Shown here: positions 45,742-56,639 of the stretch, in pieces
Numbering within the stretch: the stretch's first letter is position 1
How the letters are laid out: every line of letters begins with the position of its first letter
DNA from: Phytophthora quininea
Lineage: Eukaryota; Oomycota; Peronosporomycetes; Peronosporales; Peronosporaceae
Direction of reading: 5' to 3'
Assembly (NCBI GenBank): GCA_011947345.1
Contig: JAAVTG010000568.1
Location: forward strand, 744,001 to 808,000
Length of the DNA stretch: 64,000 nt
Translations under genes and position numbers: made by a program
The notes under the pieces: model-generated
Databases searched by the model: none
The model's input: only the letters and a program-made list of their open reading frames with translations
What the model was told of the DNA's origin: nothing

Positions 45742-47810
45742 ATGCAACAGAACGCTGACACCTTTCCGAAGTGGTACGCCTACGCCGCATTGACGACGCT
45801 CTACCTGAGTCAGATTGGCACACCGTTTCCCCACGAGCGGTCAACTTCGACAGGTATTGAAGAACTCCTCAACCAGCCACTAATGGCAGTCCTCTCTGAA
45901 TTTGTTTGCCGGACACGTGTGCCTCTCCACGCATTTGTTGAGCCGGTGCGCGGTCAGACGGCTTCGGACCATCGGCCGAAGAAGAACCTGGTGCCAGAGG
46001 TTATTGCGACGCTCTGTGCCGAATACCCGCGTCTTGCCGAATCACTGCAGGTTGCGAAGGAAGGCGCACATGTCCGGCTTTCACGCGAGCCGCCAGACCA
46101 ACCTCGACCCCCGCCCAACCACGGGTCCGCCGATGAGCGCGTAAATGTGTTGCGAAAAATGTTCGCAGAGAACAGGACGCCGGGCGCTGCTTGATATTGG
46201 ACAATGGCGTACTCGCGATTTGGCCCGACGTCCACTTCAGCCCTTCTGGGATTGTGGAAAACGCTGGTGGTGACCCGCAGACAACCGGGCGTGTCATCTA
46301 CGATCTATTCTTTCCTGAGGATGCGTCAATCAATGACTGTACAGATCCAACGAGTATTCCACGACCTGAGTATGAGCACTGCGATGCTATTGCCACTGAG
46401 ATATCTCGGTTGAAGCGCGAACATCTGGATACCGTTGTCAAGATTATGGCAGGCGATATAACCCTACATTTTTAAACGTCAGTATCCACAGCTACTACGT
46501 CCACAATTTTGCCGGCCGAAATGAGGCCGACGATGCCATTGTCATTGAGCTGTCTGCGCCGTTTGGTTGAATTGGCTTACCTGGCGTCTACGAAGTTATC
46601 GGCGGGGCTATTGACTTCGTACATGGCTCGCACTACAACTCCACCAATCCGCAGGGATTCTTCACCTACCGCTGGGTTGACGACCACGTTAATGTGGCTG
46701 TGAATTCTGCATCTACCTGCACAGAAATGGATCAATCGCTTCGTTTTGTCATGACCGCAATTCTGGGTTGCCATGCAGTAAATAAGGATAAGCTCACCCT
46801 GTGGTCGACAGCTCGAACCGCGCTGGGCTTGAGGTTCAACTCGATCGCAGGCACGGTATCCATGTCAGACGACAAAACCATGAAAGCCCGCACCCTCATT
46901 TCCTACGCTTTTCATGCGGCGGAGCTGTCTCGGCGTCAATACCGATGACTGCTAGACAGTTTACGTCACGTGGCTACATGCATCCGGTCGGCTCGCCCGT
47001 TCCTTCAACGTCTCCGGTCGCGGGAATTTCCTTGCACCGGTTTCACGTTGTAAAGATATCACCGCCAATGCTCCAAGATCTATTGTGGTGGCGGCACATT
47101 CTCCACTCTTCATCCCTCAACAGTGTCTCTCTAGAGTACTTCCACGGACCCTCTGATCCGGACGTGCTTGTCGAGGTTGACGCCATTCAGCCTCTGTGCT
47201 CTGGACACGGCCTCGCAAGTGGCTCTAACGTACCAGTTCACGACGGATGAGCTCGCTTTGATAGAGGAATTAAAGGCTGGGCACGCAAATGGTTTCGATA
47301 TCAACTCCCGCGAGCTTCTCTCTTGTGCCTTCGCCGCATATGCTTGGGGTACACGCTGGGCACGGTTCTCTCGCGAACGGTAACCGGTGCATATCTGTTT
47401 TCAAATTCACAATACGTCAGCCATGGCGTGGCAGAACCGCTTGTCATCGCGCAATATTCGCGCTCAAAATATTATTTGGCTCCTGGGATACTGGGAACAC
47501 AAGCTCCATTTTCGATTTCCGCCCGGCATGACGCTGGGGTCGACAACACCAGGGCTGATGCCGGATCTCGCCTCTCCGCTCACCCTTCCTATGTCTCTTT
47601 GTATAACCAGCTAACACGTGGTTGGTCGCAGGTTACCCTACCACTAGACGTCGAGCAGCTCTCGATGATCTGGCCTTCTATCTCCACCAGCATTCCGTTG
47701 CCGACTCCACCTACGCCAAGTAATCGGCCGCTTTAGGCAAATGGACTGCGTGGTCTTCTTTACAGGGGCATGATCGTTGGCTCCGCGGCTAACATCGCGA
47801 GTCCTCAACG
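45742..47810 (+). pseudogene. Probable DIRS-like (tyrosine-recombinase) retroelement RT and RNase H relic
   Basis: The pieces lie in order but in several frames. They are an N-terminal domain (45742-46194), RT with VIYDLFFPEDASIND near 46290 and IMAGDITLHF near 46450, then GGAIDFVHGSHYNSTNPQGF and the active-site YRWVDDHVNV near 46675. RNase H-like text follows (DVLVEVDA near 47165, GLCALDTASQ), then FDINSRELLSCAFAAYAWG and ADAGSRLSAHPSY, and last LDDLAFYLHQHSVADSTYA near 47670. The last could be the N-terminal arm of a tyrosine recombinase. The RT start (DLxxP-type) and the order RT, RNase H, recombinase suggest DIRS/Ngaro rather than gypsy. The recombinase catalytic part is missing. Tentative at family level. 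Confidence 0.55.
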
Positions 47811-48802
47811 TGTTGCCAAAGACTCATCTGGGCGGCCAATTCCATGTCTTATATCCCTACAGCTCCCGACGGTAGGAGACAGCAGTCTAGGTAAATCTCT
47901 ATCAGGTGCAAATATGTTTAAGAAAGAGGAAATATCCATATCAATACATATGTATATATCGGTCTTCTTCTTTCAAGCTGGACGACACATCACTGACTAC
48001 AAGCTACGTAGCTGAACGACAACCTACTTCTTACTCAGTTTTGCTTTTTCACTATTGTTAGGGGTCAACGACTCTTCATTATTGAGGGTTATTCAATGGC
48101 CATCAGCTCAGTCTAAAAGGGACGATTAGAGCGAGCCCCCAAATTGGCACGAAGTTCCCCACTAATGCAGAGCGGAGACCACCGTGGATCCGGATACCAA
48201 TTTGGTTGCTATACCGAGATCAATTCCTTGCACAGTCTGGTGTAAGACTTGAATGCGTCTGATACCCATCGCCCATGGAATTGAATCGTTAGTGCATCTC
48301 CTACGCGGCGGCCTTAAAACCGAAATTGGGGACAGTTTGCGTCCAACTCGCTCCAATGCGAGCGCGGGTCAGGAATACCGTAGATTACGCATACTCAGAC
48401 CACCGGGGTGTACAGCACTCCGGCTTGTCTTTATACCCGATCATGCGGTCTCGGAGATGAACAACAGCTCTATAGCAGCTAAAACCTTCGAGACATCTAC
48501 CGCCTGCCTTGTACGCTTGGATGAGAATCTTAGACTACTACTAGAGACTTGCTGTCTGTCCGTTTGTCTGTCTGTTTGTCGGTCGATCCGTCGCCGAGTT
48601 TCGATGGGCAAGATCCGGCGCTGCCATTGGCTGCTGAGCGCCAGCGACGGCGGCGCCCATTCGCCGAAAAGAGTTTCAGCCAATCGCTGCCGAGCGGAGC
48701 GAAGGCGGCCCGAGACGTGGACCACACAAATTCGTACTTTACTGGAATAGTAGGGTGGTCCACACCAAACGTACTTAATGAAGAGCCCCCCAACCAAACG
48801 CG
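47811..48802. other. Spacer with a short TGTC/TGTT tract
   Basis: No convincing gene. A TGTCTGTCCGTTTGTCTGTC tract lies at about 48550-48582. Confidence 0.45.
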
Positions 48803-49174
48803 ATGGAGCGTGGGAACGTTACCTGCGCTTGCTGCTCTGCCGAGGTGACGCGTGCGCCGCTCGACCTCGACGGCCTTGGCCACCAGTGCCTCCGCTGCGT
48901 TTGCTGCGAGGAGATCCTCGAGTGGGATGCCTTCGAGAGGCCACGCGCCAGGAGCGCATCGCGGCGGTGTCGGGCGTGCGACGGCCAGCGCCGCTTCTGG
49001 CACAGCACCGCCGCCGAGCAGCCGCTGCCACGATTGGACCGGCGGCAGGAGACCATGGCCCTGGTGGCGGTCATCATCGGCCCGCCGCCGCTGCCGCCGC
49101 CACTACCACCTCGCGAAGCTCGCCACCATCGTCGACGCCGCCGAGTCCGCCAGCGACAGGACATTGGCTGTTAA
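48803..49174 (+). CDS. Small Cys-rich putative zinc-binding protein
   Basis: The frame from the ATG at 48803 encodes 123 residues. The first 60 contain CACC, CLRCVCC and CRACDG, in a spacing like a treble-clef or LIM-like zinc site. The tail is Pro- and Arg-rich (PPPLPPPLPPREARHH). The start codon is well placed and the GC content is like that of host genes, unlike the retroelements on either side. No signal peptide or membrane helix. The Pro/Arg tail could be a frame artefact. I do not recognise the family. It stands alone between the DIRS-like relic and a Helitron helicase piece and could be cargo of one of them. Confidence 0.45.
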   Translation: MERGNVTCACCSAEVTRAPLDLDGLGHQCLRCVCCEEILEWDAFERPRARSASRRCRACDGQRRFWHSTAAEQPLPRLDRRQETMALVAVIIGPPPLPPPLPPREARHHRRRRRVRQRQDIGC

Positions 49175-49376
49175 TAGACTCCGCCAATACATTTGTGTTC
49201 ATTTCGGCCAAGTCGGTTAAATTTGTGTTATATTGTGTATTGATACAAAAACAGTGGTAAGACGGGCAACAGCGTAAAGTTCGGATAGGATCGTGGTGGC
49301 GATCGTGGTCGTTCCAGGTGATAGTCGTCCGTTGCCCACCCGCGCGAGGAACCAAACGAAATCCCGCGTTATTTAG

Positions 49377-50878
49377 ATGCTCGGTATATTGCTCCTGGGA
49401 TCAAGACATGACGTATCGACGACCAGCGCTTCGCGTAACGACGGGAGCAGTTCATTCACGCGGGAAGTTTCACAAAAGCTTTTCTTTGTTGATGGACCTG
49501 GTGGAACGGGAAAGTCTACGCTACTTCGACACGTTTTGGCCAGGGTGCGTCTGGATGGGAAGATTGCACTTGCTGTTGCGTCCAGTGGAATTGCATCTCC
49601 ACTTCTCATGGGCGGGCTTACGGCGCATTCTACTGTCAAAATTCCACTGAAACTGGACAAGGATTCTACGTGTTCGGTTTTCGAACAGTCGCATCTGCGC
49701 AAGCTTATCCAGCAGACCAGTTTGGTCATTTGGGATGAAGCTCCTATGACGCATCGCCACGCGTTTGAGGTTGTCGGCCGAACGCTACGGAACGTTATGG
49801 ATAACCCCAGGGAGCCTTTCAGCGGAAAGGGTTGTTGTCCACCAGGAGATTTCCGCCAGATCCTTCCTGTCATGAAAAGAGGCACGCCTGCAGAAACGAT
49901 CAACGCGTGTATAAAGGAATCGCCTCAGTGGGGACACTTTTGCAGGTTCGGTTAACGCAGAACATGCGCATTGGGAGCGAGGGGACAGGAGAAAGCGACG
50001 AGGATATCCTCTCTTTCTCTGATTTTGTGCTTGGCGTTGGAGAGGTTCGGCATGAAAAACGTGCTGACCTTGGCAATGACTACACCAAGATTCCTGCTGA
50101 TATGCTGATCCCGAATTCTCCTGTAGAAGACAACGAGGACGAGGAAATAGCTCCAGGGGCAATACCAAGGGTATGACCCGCATCATTGACGCAATGTTTG
50201 CCGACGTTGCCAATCCGGAGGTTGCAACAGATGAATATTTTACCAGCCGGACGATTTTGACGACTACGAATGAGACGGTATGGAGAGTTAATGAGGCAGT
50301 CGCAGCTCGACTTCCGGAGACAATGCTGGAGTATTTGTCGGTGGACTCGGTGCAGGATGATGATGATGGAACGTTTTTCGAGCAGGAGTTTCTCCACTCG
50401 GTGAACATCATCGGGATTCCACCTCACATACTACTGCTCAAGAAGGGCATCCCCATTACGATGATGAGACCCCCGGATCTTGGACTGTGCAACGAAACGC
50501 GTCTACGAATCGTCGACTTGAAAGACCACGTCGTTAGAGCAACAATTGTGACTGGAGAACGGGAAGGCCAAGAAGTACTCATCCCGAGAATAATGTTCGT
50601 GAGCAACGACGACAACTCCAATTCCCCTTCCGGCTACGACGAAAACAGTTCCCTGTGCAACCAGCATTCGCCATGACGATTAACACGACCCAAGGTCAGA
50701 CGGTGTTAAACTTGGGGTTGTACTTGGCTTCCCGTGCTTTCCCATGGCCAGTTGTATGTGGCGTTGTCTTGCGTGACCTCTCGAAGCAAGTTCAAGATTG
50801 ATTGAGTATCCAGAGTTCGTAGACCCGGACGGAGGAGTGTACACGAGAAACGTCGTGTACACGCAGATTTTCGATTAG
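49377..50878 (+). pseudogene. Helitron-type Pif1-like helicase, C-terminal part
   Basis: Superfamily 1B helicase motifs appear in order. Walker A FFVDGPGGTGKSTLL is near 49481, then ALAVASSGIASPLL, Walker B LVIWDEAPMTHRHAFE near 49722 and GDFRQILPVMKRG near 49847. After a frame change come VRLTQNMRIGSEG near 49948, SRTILTTTNETVWRVNE near 50242 and PAFAMTINTTQGQTV near 50665 (motif V). A decayed end reads IEYPEFVDPDGGVYT and stops near 50878. No replication-initiator (HUH) domain, no CTRR-type end and no terminal hairpin were identified. It may therefore be a Helitron fragment; a host Pif1 gene is less likely given the MTHRHAFE and NTTQGQT style seen in Helitrons. Confidence 0.75.
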
Positions 50879-51345
50879 GAGCCGAGTTGCATTTCTAGGC
50901 TAGATGTAGTAGCTTGCCACTACGAACTAGAACCTAGCTTTATGTTGGACAAATGGCACTTGGCAATTTTCATGAAACATTTTATACGCCTGTACGTTTT
51001 AGCTTAAACTACTTAGTAGTTCGTGTAAAAGCTACATCATCCCGCCGGAGCGTAGCAGAGTCGGGCTGTCCACACAGCTGCATCACACCATAAATCACCG
51101 CCGCGTACCAGAGGCGCTCGCTGGTGTAGCACCAATTCGGATGTTGACAGAAGGTCGTTCTTCGCCGACTGGGTCGACATTCGTCAATTTTGGTATCGAG
51201 TATTACGAGTTCATGTACTATAACAGGTTAAAATAACAGTCTGTCTATAGAATCGTAGTTAAAAGGTATTATATAACATACAAAATATGTATTTATACAG
51301 GATAAGCCGGGTCGGCGATCGCCGCATTCATAGACCAAGTCATCC
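50879..51345. other. Intergenic, left border of the host-gene island
   Basis: Moderately AT-rich. Short self-complementary bits (GTAGT, ACTAC) are too weak to call a Helitron end. Should contain the promoter of the TPR gene. Confidence 0.4.
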
Positions 51346-52042
51346 ATGGACTGGTTGTTCGGGTCGTCCGCGAGCTCGGCGAGCGTCAAACTGTCGGCAT
51401 CTACTGCGCAGGGGCGCAGCGCTCCTTCCACCGAGGACGCATCGTACTACAAGAACCGCGGCAACGAGCTTTTCAAGCTCAAGGACTTCGAAGGCGCAGT
51501 GCGCGAGTACTCGCTGGGCATCGAGCGGCGACCCACCGCCACGCTGCACAGCAACCGCTCAGTAGGGAGCTACCATCCTACAATGCAGTACGAAGCTGCT
51601 TCATTCATTTCGTTCTGATCCATTAGGCCGCGTACTGCGCATTGGGCCAATTTCAGGCCGCCAAAGCGGATGCAGATGCCGCCATCGCGTTGGACCCCGA
51701 GTGGGCCAAGACCTACTCGAGGAAGGGCAAGGCGCTGTATGGATTGGGCTCGTACAAGAAGGCAGCGGACGCCTACGCCAGAGGCCTAGAGTTGTGTCTT
51801 CGAGGAGCGTTGGGGAGGCCAACCAGAGAGACGCCGAGCTGGAAGCTCTCAAGAGACAGACGGACAGTCAAACCGAGGCATATCTTCGGCTGCTGGACGA
51901 GAACAACCAACTCAAAGTAGGGCGCGACTGTGAAGAGGATTTGCTTGCGTTCTTTAGCTGATCGGGGTGGCGTTTGTGTTGACAGAGGCAACTCGAGGAC
52001 TATCAGCACATGTTTGGCGACTGGACAAAGAAGGAAATGTGA
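51346..52042 (+). CDS. TPR co-chaperone-like protein (Hop/STI1 TPR type), three exons
   Basis: The exons are 51346-51561, 51627-51916 and 51986-52042; introns are GT-AG, 65 and 69 bases. Residues 28 to about 135 are three TPR repeats (YYKNRGNELFKLKDFEGAV; LHSNRS joined to AAYCALGQF; YSRKGKALYGLGSYKKAA). The clamp residues that hold the EEVD tail of Hsp70/Hsp90 are in place: K and N in YKNRGN, N in HSNRS, K and R in AKTYSR. A C-terminal coiled coil (DAELEALKRQTDSQTE) precedes a short final exon ending DWTKKEM. Within exon 2 the frame changes once near 51805-51815, apparently by one lost base in a G run, so as written the protein is interrupted. Probably cytosolic. Converges on the next gene with only four bases between stops. 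Confidence 0.8.
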
Positions 52043-52046
52043 TGAG

Positions 52047-54327
52047 CTATGTTGTTCGCTGCTTGGCGCGGCTTCGGTCTTTTGACCTTCGTTGCTGGAT
52101 CAGCAATTTGCGACTAAGCTGCTCTTGCCTTTTCCTGTTGGCGCGCTGGCGCTTGTTCGTGTCCTGGAAATAGGCCGCGTCAGGGAAGCCGCTAGCCCAG
52201 AGACGACGGTCCAAGTGCAGCTTCTCCACACGTGCGTCGGGTGTCTCCCATGGGTCAAAGTTCTCGCTGTGGCTCAGCGTGTCACTGATTGACGCGTGCA
52301 GAATCTTCAATACGCGGGCGAGCTTTGGCTGGGAAATAAATACGGTCGAATCAAGTGCCTTCATCTGCAGAGCTAGCTTTTGCCGAGCTGGATGAGTAGG
52401 TCGCGACAGTGCCGGCAACGCGCAATTGCGGCTGCGCGATAGACTTCGGGTGCAGCGCGAAGAAGATTTTTATCTCGTGCAACGGAGAGGTACGAGATCC
52501 GGTCATTGCAGCTCGTGATGACCTTGGCCAGTTTGTGCGCTATCGTTGTAATGTCCTCGCATGTCCTGGGCGCGGATGATTTTAATGCAGTGAGATAGCG
52601 CTTTGCTTCGGAAGAAAGCCCCGAGAGAGGCAACGTGATGGAGCTGTCGTTCTCTGCGGGATTGTTTTCCGTCACGTCTTCGGCTTGGTCGTCTTCTCCA
52701 ACTTTTCTTTCGAAAGCGCTTTGCCGCAAGTAAATCTCCGAGTTAAGATCTGCATGGATACCCTTGTCATCGCAGTCACAGATCCGGCAACGCTGTAGAA
52801 GCACCATGAGTGCCTCATCTGTGAGACGGAGCAAGCTAAGACTAAAGCTGCTGCTTCCGCCTGTTAGCAGAGCGGACGATATGTGCGAAGAGAATTGCTG
52901 AGAATTGGCACCATCCGTCGGGAAGCACTCAACCTGCAGCGTTTGCTCCGACAGCAGCGCCGTCATGACAACTTTACAATTCCATCGATGCACGTCAGGT
53001 ATGGAACTTTCGTCTGGCTCGGTCTCTTTTCCGTCGCTTACACCGGCGAAAATGCGGTGAAATGCAGATACTGGGATGTGGTCATCGCTACCACAAAACT
53101 CCAGTATTCCAGCAACCACTTGTCGAGTGCTGTCTGCAAAACCGTTGTCGTCATCGTTTACAAGTGTCAAAAGTCGATCGCATTGGACGAGATCGCCATC
53201 TCGCTCCCAGATTTTGGTAAGGACCTCCGCGACTTGGTGATTTGCTTCTGGTGAAGCCCTACAAACGGCTTCACCACTGTCAGGACCCGATGCACAGGTT
53301 TGAATGCCTGCGATACAGGTAAGGAGAATGACCTGTTGCGTATCCAGCATTTTTAAGCCGATCTTCTCGTACGCTTTGGGGTGCTCCGTGCTGTGTTCAA
53401 TTGCCGTTTTGGCGCTTGCAACGTCTATCTCAGCTGCGATCGCGATGGCACTTAGATGGCGAAGAGCATTAAACTGCGGAGGCATCCCAGCAGCTGCAGT
53501 CTCGTCGTCGGGTGGCACGAAATAGAAGATGAGACTTGACCGCTTGTTCAGTCCAGCAACACACGATATCTCGCTTTCGCGTGGACTGCTTTGAATCTCT
53601 TTAGTCGTACACGTGAACACGTGATAATCAGCAAGGAACACACGAAAGAAGTCCTCGGTCGACAGAGAAGGTATCGCCTTATTCGCAGATGCGTCTTGGT
53701 TCGAGTCTTTCGTCCATCGAGACAAGTCGCGAAAATGACATTGCCACGTTGAAAGAAATTGCTCGGCACCAAGACAATCGTCACAATAACACGGCATCGG
53801 AATCCCATCGTGCGCTGGAGGAACACCACTCGGCAAGCGACAGTTCCGCAGTTCTCGCTGTCGTCTGCGCCATTTTCTGTAGGTGCTGGTGACAGCAGCT
53901 GGGACTGTTAGCGCGTAAAGACTACAGGCAGCCCCGGAAGAGCTCGTCGCTCGACTCCATTTTGTGGGATCGATATTTATCTTAGCCCCAACAATATTCT
54001 GGATGATGCGACGTTGGTTGCGCATGTTGTTGTTAGCGAGTGCCGCTATCAAGCACACCGCACTGTGAGCTGTTTCAGTCTTGTAGAGAAATCTCTCGGA
54101 TAACACAGAAAGCCTGGAGACGACCCTACCCTGTGATCGATCTTGTGATTCTCCATTCTGAGCCAGCAGCCTGCCGAGCAGTGCTTGGGCCTGGGGAAAA
54201 GTGTCTGCAAGTTGAGCGAGTGACTTCAGAATGGCGCTGCAGTCTTCCAGCGCCGGAACAACGAACAGATCGACGCATAGCTCGCTGAGCGTGCACTGCA
54301 ACTCGACGTCGAAGCTGCTGTGCTGCA
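52047..54327 (-). CDS. Large conserved-looking protein of unknown function
   Basis: The start is chosen at ATG 54327-54325 (MQHSSFDVELQ) because the open frame upstream overlaps the PIP kinase gene. The product is about 750 residues, mostly helical. It has Cys pairs (CYCDDCLGAEQF near residue 160; RCRICDCDD; IARCRHCRDLL near the C-terminus), which may bind metal, and an acidic stretch (GEDDQAEDVTENNPAEN). At 52377-52384 one base appears lost; the frame then continues LALQMKALDSTVFISQPKL to a Lys/Arg-rich end and stop at 52047. No membrane segment or signal peptide. I do not recognise the family. The gap to the GPCR-PIPK stop is 53 bases, and the convergent TPR gene ends 4 bases away. Confidence 0.72.
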
Positions 54328-54380
54328 TTCTTCTTATGTTTATTCTGCCCCGTATTTTTAGGAAAACTCGGGGTGAGGAT

Positions 54381-56586
54381 CTAGCAGATAAAGCTCGATG
54401 GCGAGAACCCGATGCTGCCATACGAGCGCATGTGGGAACCTTCTGGGTCTCGCAGCAAATACTCATGGATAAAATTCAAAAACCGCAGCGCGTACTCCGC
54501 GGGAGGAAGCGCAGTGATCTGCTTCTTGTCAATCACTGCTGCCAGCAAACAATGTTGCATTTTCCACCCCAAATTATAATGCTGCAAGATATCCACAAAG
54601 CCCAGATAGTACACGGCGCTCTGGTCTGCCGAGACCACCGCATTGTGCGCCAAGTTGTTCAAGACTTCGGGTTCAATGCGACTGCTATAATGCCGGATGC
54701 CCAAAAGGCAACTGTAGTCCATGATCCCCAATTCCTGCAGGAATCCGCAGTCGCTCGTCACTTGGGCAAGGAGATTTGACCGGGTCGTCGGGTTCACACG
54801 AAGCGAGGCGCGGCGGGTTACAAAGTCGTTATCGTATCGTAGTGACGGACGCGAGCTCCCTCGACGGAGGAGAGGTTGCCTTTCTGCCACGTGAACCATT
54901 TCGCTGTCCACACTTTGATTGTCGCTGGACGCTGCTTCGTCCTCCGCCATGACATTGGCAATTCCCTCTTCTTCCCTGCTGCTCCGACGGCTCTTTTCAC
55001 TTGATGCTGGTGTCGCAATTCCTTCCTGGAATACGAAGTTGGACTGATGAAAAATCCCTTTGAGATCGTAGCGCTCGTCAACGGGCCCATCGGAGAAGAT
55101 GTTTTCCATGACGACAAAGAACATTTTGTTCCACCCCACGGGAAGCTGCATCGAGTGACAGCCAAGAAAGCGACACAAAAGCGAGTTTGGTTGCTTCAAA
55201 ATGTACTGGTGGTACAGCGGAAGCATCTCCAGCAAGAAGGAGTGCTCTTTCTTGGTCATCGTCTTCACGAGGTACTTGCGGTCACTCGTAAAGTAGAACA
55301 GCATTCCCGACTTTCCTCAGATGCGCGCTCGAGAAGCGTGTCCGCAAAGGACTGTTCGTACATTTCGTTGTCAATGCCACAGATCTCGCGGATGTTTTGA
55401 AAAACTTTCGGTGCGTAGTCCGTGAAGCCCAGTTTTTCATAGTACCGATACTCGCCGTTGTAGACTGTAGTCGCCAGCCTCTTCTTCTCGTGATACAAGC
55501 CAGCAGACCCACCTTCTTCCATCTGCAAGAATGATAGCGCCGCACTGCGATCCATTGACCCGAAGCGATCTCGCATCAAACTAAGCAGCGGCGACCGCAG
55601 GCTGTCAGCTGGAGACTCGCAGATGCTGCAGCGAATTCCAGCAGTCGTATACCGCATCAAGTCCTTGCGCAGCGCAGCGCTAAAGTGTTCCGTGCTCGTC
55701 GATTCACCCGTCCCTCGCTCTGACTTGGACAAGTTGTTTTCGCTGGAGAAATGCTGGTAGAGCTCCGTGTTCAGCACCCACACAATCAGCAGTAGCACGG
55801 GGTAAGATCCAAACACCAGCGCAAACGCCAGCTCAAACTGCTTGGCCACCTTCCCTTCGAAGCCCTGTCGATATGCTGCATAGTACAGCGTGCCGCACGC
55901 CGACCAGTTTCCTCCAAAGATGAGCAAATAGCGGTAGTACTGGATCAGGTTCCTCCTCTTGGCTCTGTAGGTCACGTCCAATTGCCTCCTCACGAAGCGG
56001 AAGCTTGCGAATAGCAGCACTGCCAGCGACAGCACAATGATGGCCGCCACAATGACGAACAGAAAGACCCAATTGGGCGTGTTGGTCTGCATCGGGTCCC
56101 TCGTCCTCTGTATCCAGCACAGATTCAGCGGCGACAGCCCGTAGAGCTTGAGCTGGTGCAGCAGCAGCGCCGACACTGCGCTGATCCCCACACGATGGTG
56201 TGGTAGGCCCAGGACTTGCACGAGTAGCCCATCCAGGGGTTCACGAGCGCCACGAGCAGGTCCAGCGTCAGCATCAGGTACCAGAGCGCGCCGGCCAGCA
56301 GGAAGAACTGGTTGTACGGCGCCAGGATGGCGCACTGGCTGTGGACGAGTCCCGGGTCGTCCTCGGACGCCTGGCGCTGCAGGAGGAAGGCGAACACGAA
56401 ACCTGCCGACGTCATGAAGCCACAGGCGGCCTGCCAGACCACGAGCGTGGCCGCCGGGTGCTGCGCCTTGATGGTGGGGGCCGCCAGGAAGGAGCAGACC
56501 ACCAGCGCGTACAGCACGAGCCCCAGCAGCCCCACGAGCAGGTACAGCTGCGCCGTCTGCGCCAGCCCGAGCGCCTCGTACGCCAT
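54381..56586 (-). CDS. GPCR-PIPK: seven-transmembrane receptor fused to a phosphatidylinositol phosphate kinase
   Basis: The ATG at 56586 opens an N-terminal domain with seven hydrophobic segments, e.g. LYLLVGLLGLVLYALVVCS, FFLLAGALWYLMLTLDLLV and FVIVAAIIVLSLAVLLFAS. Then comes a linker and a PIP kinase domain: MLFYFTSDRKYLVKTM (nucleotide-binding Lys), YDLKG, IMDYSCLLGIRH, FVDILQHYNLGWKMQ and the activation segment KKQITALPPAEYALRF. The fusion is characteristic of oomycetes (the GK family). It presumably couples an external signal to PIP2-type lipids at a membrane. Two single-base losses interrupt the frame: at the CCCC of 56186-56189 and at about 55315 (plus-strand coordinates). Both are in G/C runs, and the conserved text resumes exactly, so error or very recent loss is likely. 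Length (about 735 residues) and domain order are complete. It follows the RING gene by 53 bases. Confidence 0.88.
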
Positions 56587-56639
56587 GCTCGACTCGACCT
56601 TAATAGAATGGACCAATGGGAGAGCTGTATTCACGTCCA

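Noticed and set aside
48540..48600. Tandem TGTC tract as a possible regulatory or CRISPR-like repeat
   Set aside because: A short imperfect simple repeat; no spacers and no repeat units of constant length. The host is a eukaryote.
49318..49400. Helicase as a host Pif1 gene
   Set aside because: Motif wording is Helitron-like, several frames are broken, and it sits among transposon relics; a host gene is less likely, though not excluded.
50880..51100. Helitron 3' end (hairpin plus CTAG)
   Set aside because: CTAG-like and hairpin-like bits occur but no 16-20-bp stem sits 10-12 bases before a CTRR end next to an A/T pair.
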